Source of the DNA: Achromobacter agilis
GTDB taxonomy: Bacteria > Pseudomonadota > Gammaproteobacteria > Burkholderiales > Burkholderiaceae_B
NCBI RefSeq assembly: GCF_900496965.1
Contig: NZ_UFQB01000018.1
Location: 62,001-126,000, forward strand
DNA: 64,000 bases
Reading direction: 5' to 3'
This document shows, piece after piece, positions 28,517-42,060 of the stretch (position 1 is the first letter of the stretch; each line of letters starts with the position of its first letter). Below the pieces are notes generated by a model, which was not told the DNA's origin, made no database searches, and saw nothing but the letters and a program-made list of their open reading frames with translations. The position numbers and the translations under genes were made by a program.

Positions 28517-29980
28517 CTAGCGCGGCGGCCCGGCCAGCCGGCCCAGCACGGCTTCCAGCGTCAGGCCGATTGCCAGGATCTTCCTGTCTTCGCCGGGCAG
28601 GCCGTCCACTTCCAGTCCCACGGGCAGGCCTTGCTCCGAAAGGCCCGCGGGCACGCTGAGTCCGGGCAGGCCGGCGTTGCTGCCCGGATCGACGTTGCGG
28701 GCGAGCCGGGTGAAGTTCTCGAGGCTGCTGGCTTCCGGCGCGGACGCCATGGGCATGACCGGCGACGTGGGAAACAGCAGGCCGTCGAGCGCATGGTCCT
28801 GGAACGCGCGGCGGTAAACGCCGATGAGCTCGCCGCGATGCACGGCCATGGCGCGTTCGTACAGCGGCTGCAGCGGCAGCAGCTCACCGGACGGCGTGGG
28901 CAGGACGCCCGGCATGATCAGGCCGTCGAAAATCGCTTTGACGTCCGGGCTCGATATCTGCGCCGCCACCTCTTCGACGCTCACCCCGGCGCCGTAACGC
29001 CGAAGGTAATCCGCCAGGTCCGCCTTCTGTTCGTACAGGCAGACCGGCATGCCGACCGCGGCGTTGCTGGCCTCCAGGCCCGGCATGTCCAGTTCCACGA
29101 GCTGCACGCCCGCGGCGCGCAGCCTGGCGAGGGCGGCGTCCGTTGCCGCCTGCACCTGCGGGTCCAGGTCCTTCCAGAAATACGCATGCAGGCCCAGCCT
29201 CAATCCGCTTGCCGGCAGGGGCGCCAGGGCCTGGTCGCCGCCGGCCAGCACGGAGTCCAGGAGCACGATGTCGTCCATGCAGTTGGCGATGGGGCCCGGG
29301 GTGTCGCGCGTGTGCGAGATAGGCGTGATGCCCGCGCCGTCATACCGCCCCACCGACGGCCGGAAGCCGGCGGCGCCATTCAAGGCGGCGGGCAGGCGCA
29401 CCGAGGCGCCCGTGTCGGTGCCCAGCGCGGCGGGGGCCAGGCGCGCGCCCACGGCCGCGCCGCTGCCCGAGGACGAACCGCCGGCGATGCGGCTGGCATC
29501 GTAGGCATTGCGCGTGCCCACGCTCTGCGCGCCGGGGAACGCCGTGTTGTAGCCCGACACCCCGAACGCCAGCTCGTGCATATGGGTCTTGCCCACGATG
29601 ACGGCTCCCGCCTCGCGCAGCCGTTGCACCACGGGGGCGTCCTCGGCCGGCCGGAACTGCTTCAGGGCGGGCGTGCCCGCCGTGTTGGGCAGGCCGGCTA
29701 CGTGGATGTTGTCTTTGATGGCGACGGGCACGCCTTCCAGCGGCCTGACGGGCCGGCCGGCCTGGCCGCGCGCCGCGTCGCTGGCGGCGGCCTGGGCGAG
29801 CGCGCCATCCCGGTCGACGGTGATGAAGGCATTGAGGTCTTCGCGCGCGGCGATGCGGTCCAGGCACGCCTGGGTCAGCGCGACGCTGGTGAGGCTGCCC
29901 TGGCGGATCAGGGCGGCCGCCTGCGTGACGGTCAGGTCCGCCGGCGATGTGTGGGGCGGCTGCTTGGATGAGTCGGACAT
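28517..29980 (-). CDS. Amidase-signature family hydrolase
   Basis: This 487-residue enzyme of the amidase-signature family has the Ser-cisSer-Lys triad: Lys in VAIKDNIHV, the Ser-rich [17 protein letters not shown] loop and the nucleophile region [10 protein letters not shown]. The family hydrolyses amides, and the segment around [11 protein letters not shown] resembles indoleacetamide or mandelamide hydrolases. It is not a GatA, because it lacks gatB/gatC partners. It is transcribed alone or with the methyltransferase gene 94 bases upstream. The substrate cannot be named. A second, distinct amidase is at 62344-63762. Confidence 0.9.
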   Translation of the reverse strand: MSDSSKQPPHTSPADLTVTQAAALIRQGSLTSVALTQACLDRIAAREDLNAFITVDRDGALAQAAASDAARGQAGRPVRPLEGVPVAIKDNIHVAGLPNTAGTPALKQFRPAEDAPVVQRLREAGAVIVGKTHMHELAFGVSGYNTAFPGAQSVGTRNAYDASRIAGGSSSGSGAAVGARLAPAALGTDTGASVRLPAALNGAAGFRPSVGRYDGAGITPISHTRDTPGPIANCMDDIVLLDSVLAGGDQALAPLPASGLRLGLHAYFWKDLDPQVQAATDAALARLRAAGVQLVELDMPGLEASNAAVGMPVCLYEQKADLADYLRRYGAGVSVEEVAAQISSPDVKAIFDGLIMPGVLPTPSGELLPLQPLYERAMAVHRGELIGVYRRAFQDHALDGLLFPTSPVMPMASAPEASSLENFTRLARNVDPGSNAGLPGLSVPAGLSEQGLPVGLEVDGLPGEDRKILAIGLTLEAVLGRLAGPPR

Positions 29981-30074
29981 GGCGCTTCCTTGTTGTACGG
30001 TTTCCGGATCATCCGTATCTATACAAGGTCGGCGCGCCGCCTGTCGAGCGCGGCGCCTGTCCGGGGCGGCGGAT

Positions 30075-30845
30075 TCAACCGGGCTTCTTCACCACGATGG
30101 TGGCCGTGTCGCTGGTGAAAGAGCTGTCGTCCTGCACCTCGAAGTGCGCGCGAACGACGTCCGGCGCGATACCGAACATGTGGCGCAGCGCGGCCACCAG
30201 CGTATCTGGCGTGCGCATGCGCGTCACCCAGGACTGGAACTCCAGGGGCAAGCGGCGAGGGACCAGGCCCTGCAGCGTGAAGCCGGCCTCGGTCAGCATC
30301 CGGGTCCATTCGGCGACCGAATAGTCGCGCACGTGAGAGGTATCGCGCAGCACCTCGATCGTCTGCAACCAGGTGTCCAGCAGCGGCTCGCCGGGCGAAA
30401 CCACGTCGGCGAACACGGCGGTGCCGCCCGGCTTGAGCACGCGGAACGCCTCGCGCAGGCCGCGCCCGGCATCCTGCCAGTGGTGGGTGGAATAGCGCGA
30501 CATCACCAGATCGAATTCGCCGTCGCCGAACGGCAGGTATTCGGCCTTGCCCTGACAGGTGGCCAGGTTGGCGAGCCCGCGTTTGGCGGCTTCGCCGGCG
30601 ACCACGTCCAGCATCTGTTGCGACAGGTCGTAGGCGGTAACGTGCTGGACCAGCGGGGCGACGTGAAAGCTCACGTGGCCGCCGCCGCAGCCCAAGTCCA
30701 GCAGCCGGGCGCCGGAATGCTGGCCGGCGATGCCGGCCATTTGCAGCAGGTCTTCGCCCTGGGCGTGGACGGCGCTGGTCAGGTAGGCGGTGGCGCGCGG
30801 GCTGAACTGGCGATGGACGGCGTCGTCGTGCGTGCTGGAGGTCAT
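30075..30845 (-). CDS. Class I SAM-dependent methyltransferase
   Basis: This 256-residue protein has the SAM-binding glycine motif [14 protein letters not shown] (about 48-61), an acidic residue in [10 protein letters not shown], and the post-motif FRVLKPGGT, typical of UbiE/COQ5-like small-molecule methyltransferases. The methyl acceptor is unknown. It is divergent from the XRE regulator at 30930, with 84 bases between the two starts, so that regulator may control it. Confidence 0.85.
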   Translation of the reverse strand: MTSSTHDDAVHRQFSPRATAYLTSAVHAQGEDLLQMAGIAGQHSGARLLDLGCGGGHVSFHVAPLVQHVTAYDLSQQMLDVVAGEAAKRGLANLATCQGKAEYLPFGDGEFDLVMSRYSTHHWQDAGRGLREAFRVLKPGGTAVFADVVSPGEPLLDTWLQTIEVLRDTSHVRDYSVAEWTRMLTEAGFTLQGLVPRRLPLEFQSWVTRMRTPDTLVAALRHMFGIAPDVVRAHFEVQDDSSFTSDTATIVVKKPG

Positions 30846-30929
30846 GGGAATCCTTTGGTTGGAAAAAGCGGCGCAGGCGCTAAGATAGGCGCGCCGCTAT
30901 ACACGTACAAGCCCATTGCTGATCCTGGT

Positions 30930-31751
30930 ATGACTACTTCCCCCCAGCCCGGCGCCGCCGGCCATGAAGGTTCCCGCGTGCGCCGCCAGGCGCTGGGCGA
31001 ATTCGTGCGCAGCGCCCGGTCGCGCATCACGCCCCAGATGGCCGGCCTGCCCGAAGGCATGCGCCGCCGCACTCCCGGCCTGCGGCGCGAAGAGGTGGCG
31101 CAACTGTGCGGCATCAGCGTGACCTGGTACACCTGGATCGAACAGGGGCGGGAAGTCTCGGTATCGCCTTCGGTCTGGTCGCGGATCGCCGGCGTGCTGC
31201 AATTGGCGCGCGCGGAGCGCGCCTATCTGTTCGACCTGGCCGACTGCGCCGACCCGCAGCATCCCCGCGATGACGGGGGCGGCGTGCCGGGCTCCCTGCA
31301 GGAATGCGTGAACGCCATCAACGCGCCCGCCTACGTGCTCGACCGCGCCTGGAACGTGCTGGCCTACAACGAGCCGCTGCGCGACCTGTTCGACGATTGG
31401 CCCCGGCGCGACGCCGAACCCAACCTGCTGCGCTACATCTTCATGGACCCGGCCGCGCGCGAACTGGTGGTGGACTGGGACCAGCGCGCCCGCCGCGTGG
31501 TGGCGGAATTCCGCGCCGACGCCGGCGCGCACCTGGATGAGCCGGCGGTGCTGGCGCTGCTGGACAGCCTGAGCCGGCAAAGCCCCGTGTTCGCGCACTG
31601 GTGGACCCGCCACGCGGTGGTGGAGCGCGAAGGCGGTCTGCGCGAGTTCCAGCATCCGCAGCGCGGCAAGCTGGCCTACCAGCAAATCACCTTCCGGCTG
31701 GCGACGCACCCGGACCTGAAGCTGGTGATGTTGCTGGGGGCGGGGGCGTAG
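30930..31751 (+). CDS. XRE-type regulator with MmyB-like ligand domain
   Basis: This protein has 273 residues from the ATG at 30930. It has an N-terminal helix-turn-helix at about 48-92 (TPGLRREEVAQLCGISVTWY, then WIEQGR) and a C-terminal MmyB-like PAS-related domain (about 105-270) with the family pattern ERAYLFDLA, PAYVLDRAWNVLAYN and FMDPAARELVVDW. In relatives the C-terminal domain binds a fatty-acid-like ligand. The regulator probably acts on the divergent methyltransferase gene; this is inferred from position. Confidence 0.87.
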   Translation: MTTSPQPGAAGHEGSRVRRQALGEFVRSARSRITPQMAGLPEGMRRRTPGLRREEVAQLCGISVTWYTWIEQGREVSVSPSVWSRIAGVLQLARAERAYLFDLADCADPQHPRDDGGGVPGSLQECVNAINAPAYVLDRAWNVLAYNEPLRDLFDDWPRRDAEPNLLRYIFMDPAARELVVDWDQRARRVVAEFRADAGAHLDEPAVLALLDSLSRQSPVFAHWWTRHAVVEREGGLREFQHPQRGKLAYQQITFRLATHPDLKLVMLLGAGA

Positions 31752-31779
31752 GTGGGAGCGAAGCCTCGATTTAGGCTGC

Positions 31780-32850
31780 TCAGTCCCGGAACAACCCGCC
31801 CTGCATGCCGGCCTCCACCAGGCCCTGCAGCAGCTTCTTCACGGGAGCGGGCAGGGCCACGGAGGCCAGCTCGCCGGCGGGGACCCAGCGTTCCGGTTGC
31901 GAGGATTCGCGCAGAGCGGCCGCGCGCACCGGGACCAGCCAGGGCCGGATGTGCAGGCGGTAGTGCGTGAATGTATGGGCGAAGGCGGCGAGTTCGTAGC
32001 GTTCCTCGGGCTCCAGCCCCAGCGCGCGCGAGGCGCTGTCCGGGTCCTGGGCCGTGTCGAATTCGGGCAGGCTCCATAGGCCGCCCCAGATGCCGGGTTC
32101 GGGCCTTTGCTGCAGCAGGAACGCACCCTGATGGCGCAACACCAGCATACAGGTCTCGCGTTCCGGAATGGCCTTGCGCGCCTTGGGCGTGGGCAGTTCG
32201 GCCTGGCGGCCTTCGCGGCGGGCCACGCAGCTGTCCGCCACCGGGCACTTGCCGCAGGCGGGCTTGCCGCGGGTGCAGAGCGTGGCACCCAGGTCCATCA
32301 GCCCTTGCGTGTAGGCGGCCATGTCCAGATCGGGCGCGGCCTCGACCTGCGCGTCCGCCAGCGCCCATAGCCGCTGTTCGACCTCGCGCTTGGCCGGATC
32401 GCCCGCGATGCCGAAGTGGCGGGTGAACACGCGCTTGACGTTGCCGTCCAGAATGGGGGAGCGCTCGCCGTAGGCGAACGCGGCGATCGCCGCCGCGGTG
32501 GAGCGGCCGATGCCGGGCAGCGTGGCGATGGCTTCGGCCGCGGGCGGGAAGCGGCCGTTCCAGTCGCGCGCGATCTCCTGGGCGCAGCGATGCAGGTTGC
32601 GGGCGCGGGCGTAATAGCCCAGCCCGGCCCAATAGGGCATCACGTCTTCCTGGCTGGCCGCGGCCAGGGCAGCCACGTCCGGGAAGCGCTCAAGGAAGCG
32701 GTCGTAGTAGGGGATGACCGTCGCGACTTGCGTCTGCTGCAGCATGATCTCGGATAGCCAGATCCGATAGGGGTCCTGGGTGTTCTGCCAGGGGAGATCG
32801 TGGCGGCCATGCCGGCGCTGCCAGTCGACGATACGTGGGGCGAAGTCCAT
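31780..32850 (-). CDS. mutY: A/G-specific adenine DNA glycosylase MutY
   Basis: This 356-residue repair enzyme removes adenine mispaired with 8-oxoguanine. It has the catalytic Glu34 in SEIMLQQTQV, the helix-hairpin-helix LPGIGRSTAAAI, the catalytic Asp135 in ILDGNVKRV, the four cysteines of the 4Fe-4S cluster (C192, C199, C202, C208) and the C-terminal NUDIX-like 8-oxoG recognition domain with FAHTFTHYRLH. It is divergent from the large oxidoreductase gene at 33019 and convergent with the XRE regulator. Confidence 0.96.
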   Translation of the reverse strand: MDFAPRIVDWQRRHGRHDLPWQNTQDPYRIWLSEIMLQQTQVATVIPYYDRFLERFPDVAALAAASQEDVMPYWAGLGYYARARNLHRCAQEIARDWNGRFPPAAEAIATLPGIGRSTAAAIAAFAYGERSPILDGNVKRVFTRHFGIAGDPAKREVEQRLWALADAQVEAAPDLDMAAYTQGLMDLGATLCTRGKPACGKCPVADSCVARREGRQAELPTPKARKAIPERETCMLVLRHQGAFLLQQRPEPGIWGGLWSLPEFDTAQDPDSASRALGLEPEERYELAAFAHTFTHYRLHIRPWLVPVRAAALRESSQPERWVPAGELASVALPAPVKKLLQGLVEAGMQGGLFRD

Positions 32851-33018
32851 GGCGGCAATTATCGCATCGCCCTATTGCCGGGGGTGGGGCGACCGGTTAC
32901 AACCAATGTAAACAGAAGCGCGCCAGCGCCCGGAATTCACGTCCCCTGCTCGCCCGCGTGCGCTTGAAGTGGGTGTCGCGCGAAGCCGGCGGGGGTTCCA
33001 GGATCCCTCGGAGTAGAC

Positions 33019-36000
33019 ATGAACGCTCCTCTTACCCCTGCCTTGCGCGCGGCGCTCGAATCCGTCCAGCTGGACGACAAGTACACCCTGGAATCCGGGC
33101 GTGCCTGGATGAGCGGTATCCATGCCCTGGTCCGTCTGCCGATGATGCAGCGCGTGCGCGACCTGCAGGCCGGGCTGAATACGGCGGGCTTTGTGTCCGG
33201 CTACCGCGGCTCGCCGCTGGGCGGGGTCGACCAGAACATGTGGAAGGCGGCCAAGTACCTGAAGGCGCACCACGTCGAGTTCCAGCCCGGCATCAACGAA
33301 GACCTGGCCGCCACCGCGGTATGGGGGGCTCAGCAGGTCAACCTGTTCCCGGGCGCCAAGTACGACGGCGTGTTCGGCATGTGGTACGGCAAGGGGCCGG
33401 GCGTGGACCGCTGCGGCGACGTCTTCAAGCACGCCAACGCCGCCGGCACGTCGCGCCATGGCGGCGTGCTGGTCGTGGCGGGCGACGACCATCCGGCCAA
33501 GTCCTCGACCCTGCCGCACCAGAGCGACCACATCCTCAAGGCCTGCATGATCCCGGCGCTGTTTCCCTCCAGCGTCCAGGAGGTGCTGGACTACGGGCTG
33601 CACGGCTGGGCGATGAGCCGCTACGCGGGCGTCTGGGTGGGCATGAAGTGCATCACCGACATCGTCGAGGTGTCCGCCTCCGTGGACGTGGATCCTCACC
33701 GTGTGCAGATCCTGCTGCCCGACGACTTCCAGCTGCCGGCCGACGGCCTGAACATCCGGCTGCCGGACACGCCCCTGCAGCAGGAGGCCCGCCTGCTGGA
33801 CTACAAGCTCTATGCCGCGCTGGCCTACGCCCGCGCCAACCAGCTCAACCGCGAACTGTGGGAGGTGCCGCAGCGCGACGCGCGCTTCGGCATCATGACG
33901 TCCGGCAAGGCCTACCTGGACACGCGCCAGGCGCTGTCCGACCTGGGCCTCTCCGAGGCCGTCTGCCGGCGCATTGGCGTGCGCCTGTTCAAGGTGGGGA
34001 TGGTCTGGCCGCTGGAGTCCACCGGCACGCAGCGCTTCGCGGAGGGCCTGGACGAGATCCTGGTCGTCGAGGAAAAGCGCCAGGTGCTGGAATACCAGCT
34101 GAAGGAGGAACTGTTCAGCTGGATCGGCAGCGGCAAGAAGATCCCGCGTGTGGTCGGCAAGTTCGACGACAAGGACGGCGGCGAATGGTCGGTGCCCCAG
34201 GGCAACTGGCTGCTGCCGGCGCATTACGAGTTCTCGCCCGCCATGGTCGCGCGCGCGATCGCCGCGCGGCTCCTGCGCTTCGATCTGCCCGAGGACGTGC
34301 GCGCAGGCATCGAGGCGCGCCTGGCCTTCATTGGCGAGCGCGAACAGGCGCTGGCCCGTCCGCGCGTCGTCGAAGAGCGCAAGCCCTGGTTCTGTTCGGG
34401 CTGTCCGCACAACACCTCGACCCGCCTGCCGGAGGGCTCGCGGGGCATGGCGGGCATCGGCTGCCACTACATGGTCAGATGGATGGACCGCAGCACGGAT
34501 GTCTTCACGCAGATGGGCGGCGAAGGCGTGCCCTGGGTGGGGCAGGCGCCGTTCACCGAGGAAAAGCACGTGTTCGCCAACCTGGGCGACGGCACCTATT
34601 TTCATTCGGGCCTGCTGGCGATCCGCGCGGCGGTGGCGGCCAAGGTGCCCATCACCTACAAGATCCTGTTCAACGACGCCGTGGCGATGACGGGCGGGCA
34701 GCCGGTGGATGGCCCGCTCAGCGTGCCGATGATCAGCCGCCAGATGGCGGCCGAGGGCATCGACAAGATCGTCGTCGTGACCGACGAGCCCGAGAAGTAC
34801 AAGTCTATCGAAGGCTTGGCGCCGGGCGTGCCGGTGAAGCACCGCGACGAGCTGGACGCGGTGATGCGCGAGCTGCGTGAACATCCGGCGGTGTCGGTGC
34901 TGATCTATGACCAGACCTGCGCCACCGAGAAACGCCGCCGCCGCAAGCGCAACGCCTACCCGGACCCGGCGCGCCGCGTCGTCATCAACGAGCGCGTCTG
35001 TGAAGGCTGCGGCGATTGTTCACAGCAATCGCACTGCCTGTCGGTCGAACCCCTGGACACGGAGTTCGGCCGCAAGCGTGCCATCAATCAGTCCAGCTGC
35101 AACAAGGATTTTTCCTGTCTGAAGGGCTTCTGCCCCAGCTTCGTAACGGTGGAAGGCGGCAGGCTGAAGAAGCCGCAGGCCCTGGCGCAGGAGGGCGCCA
35201 TCGACGAGGGCGTGCCGCATCCGGCCGCGGGCGGGCTGGAACGGCCGTACGGCGTGTTCATCGCCGGCGTGGGCGGCACGGGTGTCGTCACCATCGGCCA
35301 GCTGCTGGGCATGGCGGCGCACCTGGAAGGCAAGGGCTGTTCGGTGCTGGACATGGCGGGCCTGGCGCAAAAGGGCGGCGCGGTGTATTCGCACGTGGTG
35401 TTGGCGCAGACGCCAGACCATTTGATGAACACGCGGGTCGCCATGGGCGAGGCCGACCTGCTGCTGGCGGGCGATCTGGTCGTGGCCACCAGCATGGACG
35501 CCATGGCGCGGCTGCGGCCGGGCCGCACGCGGGTCCTGCTGAACAGCGATACCGCGCCCACCGCGGCGTTCGTCGCCAATCCCGATTGGACGCTGCCGGG
35601 CGCCAGCCTGACGGCGGACCTGCAGTCCGCCTGCGGCAAGGACAATCTCGACACTGTGGATGCGGCCGCCCTGGCCGTGGGCCTGCTGGGCGACGCGATC
35701 TACTCCAACCCGCTGATGATGGGGTACGCCTATCAGAAGGGCTGGATCCCTCTGACCCAGGATGCGCTGCTGCGCGCCATCGAACTCAACGGCCAGCAGG
35801 TGCCGAACAACATCGCGGCCTTTGCCTGGGGCCGCCGCGCGGCCCACGATCCGGCGGGAGTGAGCCGCCTGCTGGCCAACGGCGGCGCGTTGCCCGCGCA
35901 TCCCGAAAGCATCATCGAGCTCAAGCGTCCGCGCGCGGCCAGCCCGGTGGTGGCCCTGAAGAAGCCCGCGGGCGAACTGGAGCAGCTGGTATCCGTGCGC

Positions 36001-36633
36001 AAGGCTTTCCTGACCGATTATCAGGACGCGGCCTACGCCAAGCAGTACGCCGACCTGGTGGACAAGGTGGCGCGCGCCGAGCGCGAGGCCACCGGCACGA
36101 ACCGGCTGGCGCTGGCGGTGGCGCGCTATTACTTCAAGCTGATGGCCTACAAGGACGAGTACGAAGTGGCGAGGCTGTATTCGGACGGCGAGTTCATCAA
36201 GCGGGTGGGCGAGCAGTTCGAGGGTGACTGGAAGCTGCACTTCCACCTGGCGCCGCCGCTGTTTTCGCGGCGCGACAAGGCGGGCCACCTGATCAAGCGC
36301 AGCTACGGCCCGGGCATGTTGCGCGTCTTCCGCCTGCTGGCCAGGCTGCGCGGCTTGCGCGGGTCAAAGCTGGATGTTTTCGGCTACACGGCGGAGCGCC
36401 GCGCCGAACGGGAACTGATCCGCGAATACCGCGAGACGCTGACGGCGATCCTGTCCAAGCTGAACCGCGGGAACCTGGACCGCGCCGTGGCCCTGGCCTG
36501 CCTGCCGGAAGAGATCCGGGGCTACGGCCACGTGAAGGAAGCCGCGATGGAGAAGGCCGCGGCCCGCCGCGAAGAACTGCTGAAGGAATTCAGCGCGACG
36601 GTAGTGCCGATAGGAGGGGCGCGGGTGGCTTGA
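33019..36633 (+). CDS. Indolepyruvate ferredoxin oxidoreductase, fused subunits
   Basis: This 1204-residue enzyme joins the TPP-dependent alpha part (about 1-630) and the gamma part (about 730-920, GVGGTGVVTIGQLLG) in one chain, with a C-terminal DUF6537-like extension (about 960-1190). The Cys-rich segment near 665-715 (ERVCEGCGDCSQQSHC, then SCNKDFSCLKGFCPSF) supplies iron-sulfur ligands. Such enzymes oxidatively decarboxylate aryl-pyruvates to acyl-CoA and are used in aromatic amino-acid breakdown. GGAG lies 7 bases upstream of the ATG. It is a single-gene unit followed by the second repeat cluster. Confidence 0.92.
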   Translation: MNAPLTPALRAALESVQLDDKYTLESGRAWMSGIHALVRLPMMQRVRDLQAGLNTAGFVSGYRGSPLGGVDQNMWKAAKYLKAHHVEFQPGINEDLAATAVWGAQQVNLFPGAKYDGVFGMWYGKGPGVDRCGDVFKHANAAGTSRHGGVLVVAGDDHPAKSSTLPHQSDHILKACMIPALFPSSVQEVLDYGLHGWAMSRYAGVWVGMKCITDIVEVSASVDVDPHRVQILLPDDFQLPADGLNIRLPDTPLQQEARLLDYKLYAALAYARANQLNRELWEVPQRDARFGIMTSGKAYLDTRQALSDLGLSEAVCRRIGVRLFKVGMVWPLESTGTQRFAEGLDEILVVEEKRQVLEYQLKEELFSWIGSGKKIPRVVGKFDDKDGGEWSVPQGNWLLPAHYEFSPAMVARAIAARLLRFDLPEDVRAGIEARLAFIGEREQALARPRVVEERKPWFCSGCPHNTSTRLPEGSRGMAGIGCHYMVRWMDRSTDVFTQMGGEGVPWVGQAPFTEEKHVFANLGDGTYFHSGLLAIRAAVAAKVPITYKILFNDAVAMTGGQPVDGPLSVPMISRQMAAEGIDKIVVVTDEPEKYKSIEGLAPGVPVKHRDELDAVMRELREHPAVSVLIYDQTCATEKRRRRKRNAYPDPARRVVINERVCEGCGDCSQQSHCLSVEPLDTEFGRKRAINQSSCNKDFSCLKGFCPSFVTVEGGRLKKPQALAQEGAIDEGVPHPAAGGLERPYGVFIAGVGGTGVVTIGQLLGMAAHLEGKGCSVLDMAGLAQKGGAVYSHVVLAQTPDHLMNTRVAMGEADLLLAGDLVVATSMDAMARLRPGRTRVLLNSDTAPTAAFVANPDWTLPGASLTADLQSACGKDNLDTVDAAALAVGLLGDAIYSNPLMMGYAYQKGWIPLTQDALLRAIELNGQQVPNNIAAFAWGRRAAHDPAGVSRLLANGGALPAHPESIIELKRPRAASPVVALKKPAGELEQLVSVRKAFLTDYQDAAYAKQYADLVDKVARAEREATGTNRLALAVARYYFKLMAYKDEYEVARLYSDGEFIKRVGEQFEGDWKLHFHLAPPLFSRRDKAGHLIKRSYGPGMLRVFRLLARLRGLRGSKLDVFGYTAERRAERELIREYRETLTAILSKLNRGNLDRAVALACLPEEIRGYGHVKEAAMEKAAARREELLKEFSATVVPIGGARVA

Positions 36634-36642
36634 GGAGGGGGG

Positions 36643-36710
36643 GATGCCCAGTGTCTGGCACCCGCACGAGATGCTGGATGCCCAGTGTCTGACACCCGTA
36701 CGAGATGCCG
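36643..36710. repeat. Two tandem 34-bp repeats containing the palindrome
   Basis: Two units of 34 bases (36643-36676 and 36677-36710) match at 31 of 34 positions. Each begins GATGCCCAGTGTCTG and contains the GTGTCTGRCAC core followed by CCCG-YACGAGATGC. The TACGAG flank is shared with the first cluster at 16651-16656, so the two clusters share more than the core. Confidence 0.92.
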
Positions 36711-36866
36711 GCACGGATTGCAGAGGAGTCGCCGGGTGTCTGACACGCCCGGGGGGAACGCTCTTGCCCACAACCCGTGTCAGACACCCGGGAAGCGTTG
36801 CTTCAGCCTGTGGCGCCTTGCCGTAAGGTGTCGGACACTAACGGTTCGACAGCCGGTGTCAGGCAC
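36651..36866. repeat. Second cluster of six GTGTCNGACAC palindromes
   Basis: Copies lie at 36651-36661 (one mismatch), 36685-36695, 36736-36746, 36777-36787, 36828-36838 (central G) and 36856-36866 (one mismatch). Copies three and four form inverted arms of 16 bases (36732-36747 with 36776-36791). This 260-base gap separates two genes that converge, so here a promoter role is unlikely; a 3' end or structural role, or simply a spreading repeat, fits better. Confidence 0.9.
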
Positions 36867-36893
36867 TGACAGCCCGGCAACCGCCGGCCCGGC

Positions 36894-38406
<1,513 letters not shown>

Positions 38407-38420
<14 letters not shown>

Positions 38421-39861
38421 GTTGTTTTGCGCCGTTCAGGTGTGCCCCGGCCAGAGGATCGAGGCGTCCAAAGGAGAAGGTCGAAGCCATGCACAGCAGG
38501 CCGACGACGATGAAGCCGGCGACGACGTCCCGTATCGCCAGCGTCTCGGCGCCGCGCAAGGACATGCTGATGTTCAGCGTGACCGCGGCCACTCCCACGC
38601 CCAGGCTGATGCCGAGCTGCTGCGCCATGGCGGCGAAGCTGCTGGCGCGGCTCATCTTGGCCGGGGGAATGTCGGCATAGGTTAGCGTATTTACTCCGGT
38701 GAACTGCAGCGAGCGGAAAAAGCCGCCGATCAGGAGGATGACGATCATCAGCCAGACCGGCGTGGCGGGCGTGAAGGCGCCGCAGATCACGATGAACAAG
38801 CCGGCCAGCACGGCGTTCACGGTCAGGACGCGGCGGAAGCCGAAGTGCCGGACGATGGGGGTGGCGACGAATTTCATCAGCAGCGCGCCGGCGGCGCTGG
38901 CGAACGTGATCAGCCCCGCGGAAAAGGGCGATAGGCCGAAGCCCACCTGCAGCAGCATGGCCAGCAGGAAAGGCGTGGCCCCCACGGCGAAGCGGCACAG
39001 GTTGCCGCCGAGCGTGGCGATGGCGAAGGTGGGGATCCGCATCAGGGACAGGTCGATGATCGGGTGCTCGGCGCGCCGGGCGTGCCAGCCGTACAGGAAG
39101 CCGCAGACGGTGCCCGTGGCGATCAGCCCCAGCAGCATGGGCAGCGGCATCACGTCGCGGCCGATGGCTTCGAAGCCGCTCACCAGCGCCGCCAGGCAGA
39201 TGGCGCTAAGCAGAAAGCCCGGCCAGTCCAGGCTGGGGGTGCCTTCCTCGCGGATTTCCGCCACGTAACGCAGCACCAGGAAGATGCCCAGGACGCCGAT
39301 AGGGATATTGATCAGGAAGATCCAGTGCCACGACATGTAGGTGACCATGAAGCCGCCCAGGGGCGGCCCGATCACCGGACCCAGCAGGGCAGGAATGGAC
39401 AGAAAGGACATGGCTTTCAGCAGGTCCTGCTTGGGCACGGTGCGCAACAGGATGATTCGCCCCACCGGCACCATCATCGCGCCCGCCATCCCCTGCACGA
39501 TGCGGGCCGCGACCAGCTGCTGCAGGTCCTGGGACAGGGCGCAGGCCACGGAACTCAGGGTGAACAGGCCGATGGCGGCCACGAATACGCGCCGGGCGCC
39601 GTAGCGGTCGGCCGCCCAGCCGCTGACGGGCACGAAGACGGCCACGGACAGCAGGTAGGAGGTAATGGCCACGTTCAGGCGGACCGGGGTGGATCCCAGG
39701 GCCCGGGCCATCGCGGGCAGTGCGGTGGCGACCACCGTGGCGTCCAGCATCTGCATGAACAGGGCACAGCCGACGATGAAGGGGATCATGCGCGCCGCGC
39801 GCATCGCTTCCGTGGAGGGTGATGGAGCGGGATTGGCTGCTGCTGCGGATTCTGCGGACAT
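38407..39861 (-). CDS. MFS transporter, DHA2 (EmrB/QacA-like) drug exporter
   Basis: This 484-residue protein has about 14 hydrophobic segments and the 14-helix MFS drug-export signatures: [17 protein letters not shown] near the N-terminus, [13 protein letters not shown] after helix 2, and the helix-5 motif [12 protein letters not shown]. It should expel a hydrophobic compound in exchange for protons across the inner membrane. No membrane-fusion (EmrA) partner is adjacent. Coupling with glpK by a 14-base overlap is odd for a drug exporter and leaves the substrate open. Confidence 0.9.
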
Positions 39862-39959
39862 GGCGGGAGGCGGCGTTGGGTGCCGCGAGATTGTAACGCC
39901 GGGGGGAGGGCCGTCGTGAAGTAAACTCCCCTCATCCGAAACCCATTGAAATTGGTGTC

Positions 39960-40148
39960 ATGGCAACCAACTACGAATCCGAGATCACCCTTTTCCTGAA
40001 AGACTTCAAAAAGTCGCACCCTGGCGCCGAAGAGCGCCAGCGCGAAGGGCGCGCGCGCCTTTGGGACAAGCCGCAGGATCCGGAACTGCTGGAAGGCTTC
40101 CGCGCGGCCCGCGTGCCGCAAAAGCCGTACGTGTACCAGGCCGACTGA
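39960..40148 (+). CDS. DUF3460 family protein
   Basis: This 62-residue soluble protein is rich in charged residues (EITLFLKDFKKSHPGAEERQ) and ends in PYVYQAD. It matches the short DUF3460 family of beta-proteobacteria, whose role is unknown. It lies 16 bases ahead of scpA on the same strand, so the two are probably co-transcribed. Confidence 0.85.
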   Translation: MATNYESEITLFLKDFKKSHPGAEERQREGRARLWDKPQDPELLEGFRAARVPQKPYVYQAD

Positions 40149-40164
40149 GCCCATTGCGGCAACC

Positions 40165-41947
<1,783 letters not shown>

Positions 41948-42029
41948 CGCCGCGCCAGGAGAGGGCATTTATGTCCTCCCCTGGCAGAATTGCCAGCTTT
42001 CGGCGGAAAGCGCGGCGGGGCAGACTCAA

Positions 42030-42046
42030 TGCAATCCTACATTGCA
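42030..42046. promoter_or_regulatory. Inverted repeat upstream of the small LuxR-type gene
   Basis: TGCAAT and ATTGCA form a perfect 6-bp inverted repeat with a 5-base spacer, 15 bases upstream of the ATG at 42061. It may be an operator, possibly for the regulator itself; only the symmetry is seen. Confidence 0.45.
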
Positions 42047-42060
42047 AGAGAGCCCGCCCC

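Noticed and set aside
31752..31779. Intrinsic terminator between the XRE regulator and mutY
   Set aside because: Only a weak 5-bp stem (AGCCT/AGGCT) is present without a T run.
41971..42060. N-terminal extension of the LuxR-type regulator from ATG 41971
   Set aside because: There is a good ribosome site, but the 30 codons include rare AGA and CTA and lower third-base GC, and the translation is not domain-like. The shorter start is preferred, although this is not certain.
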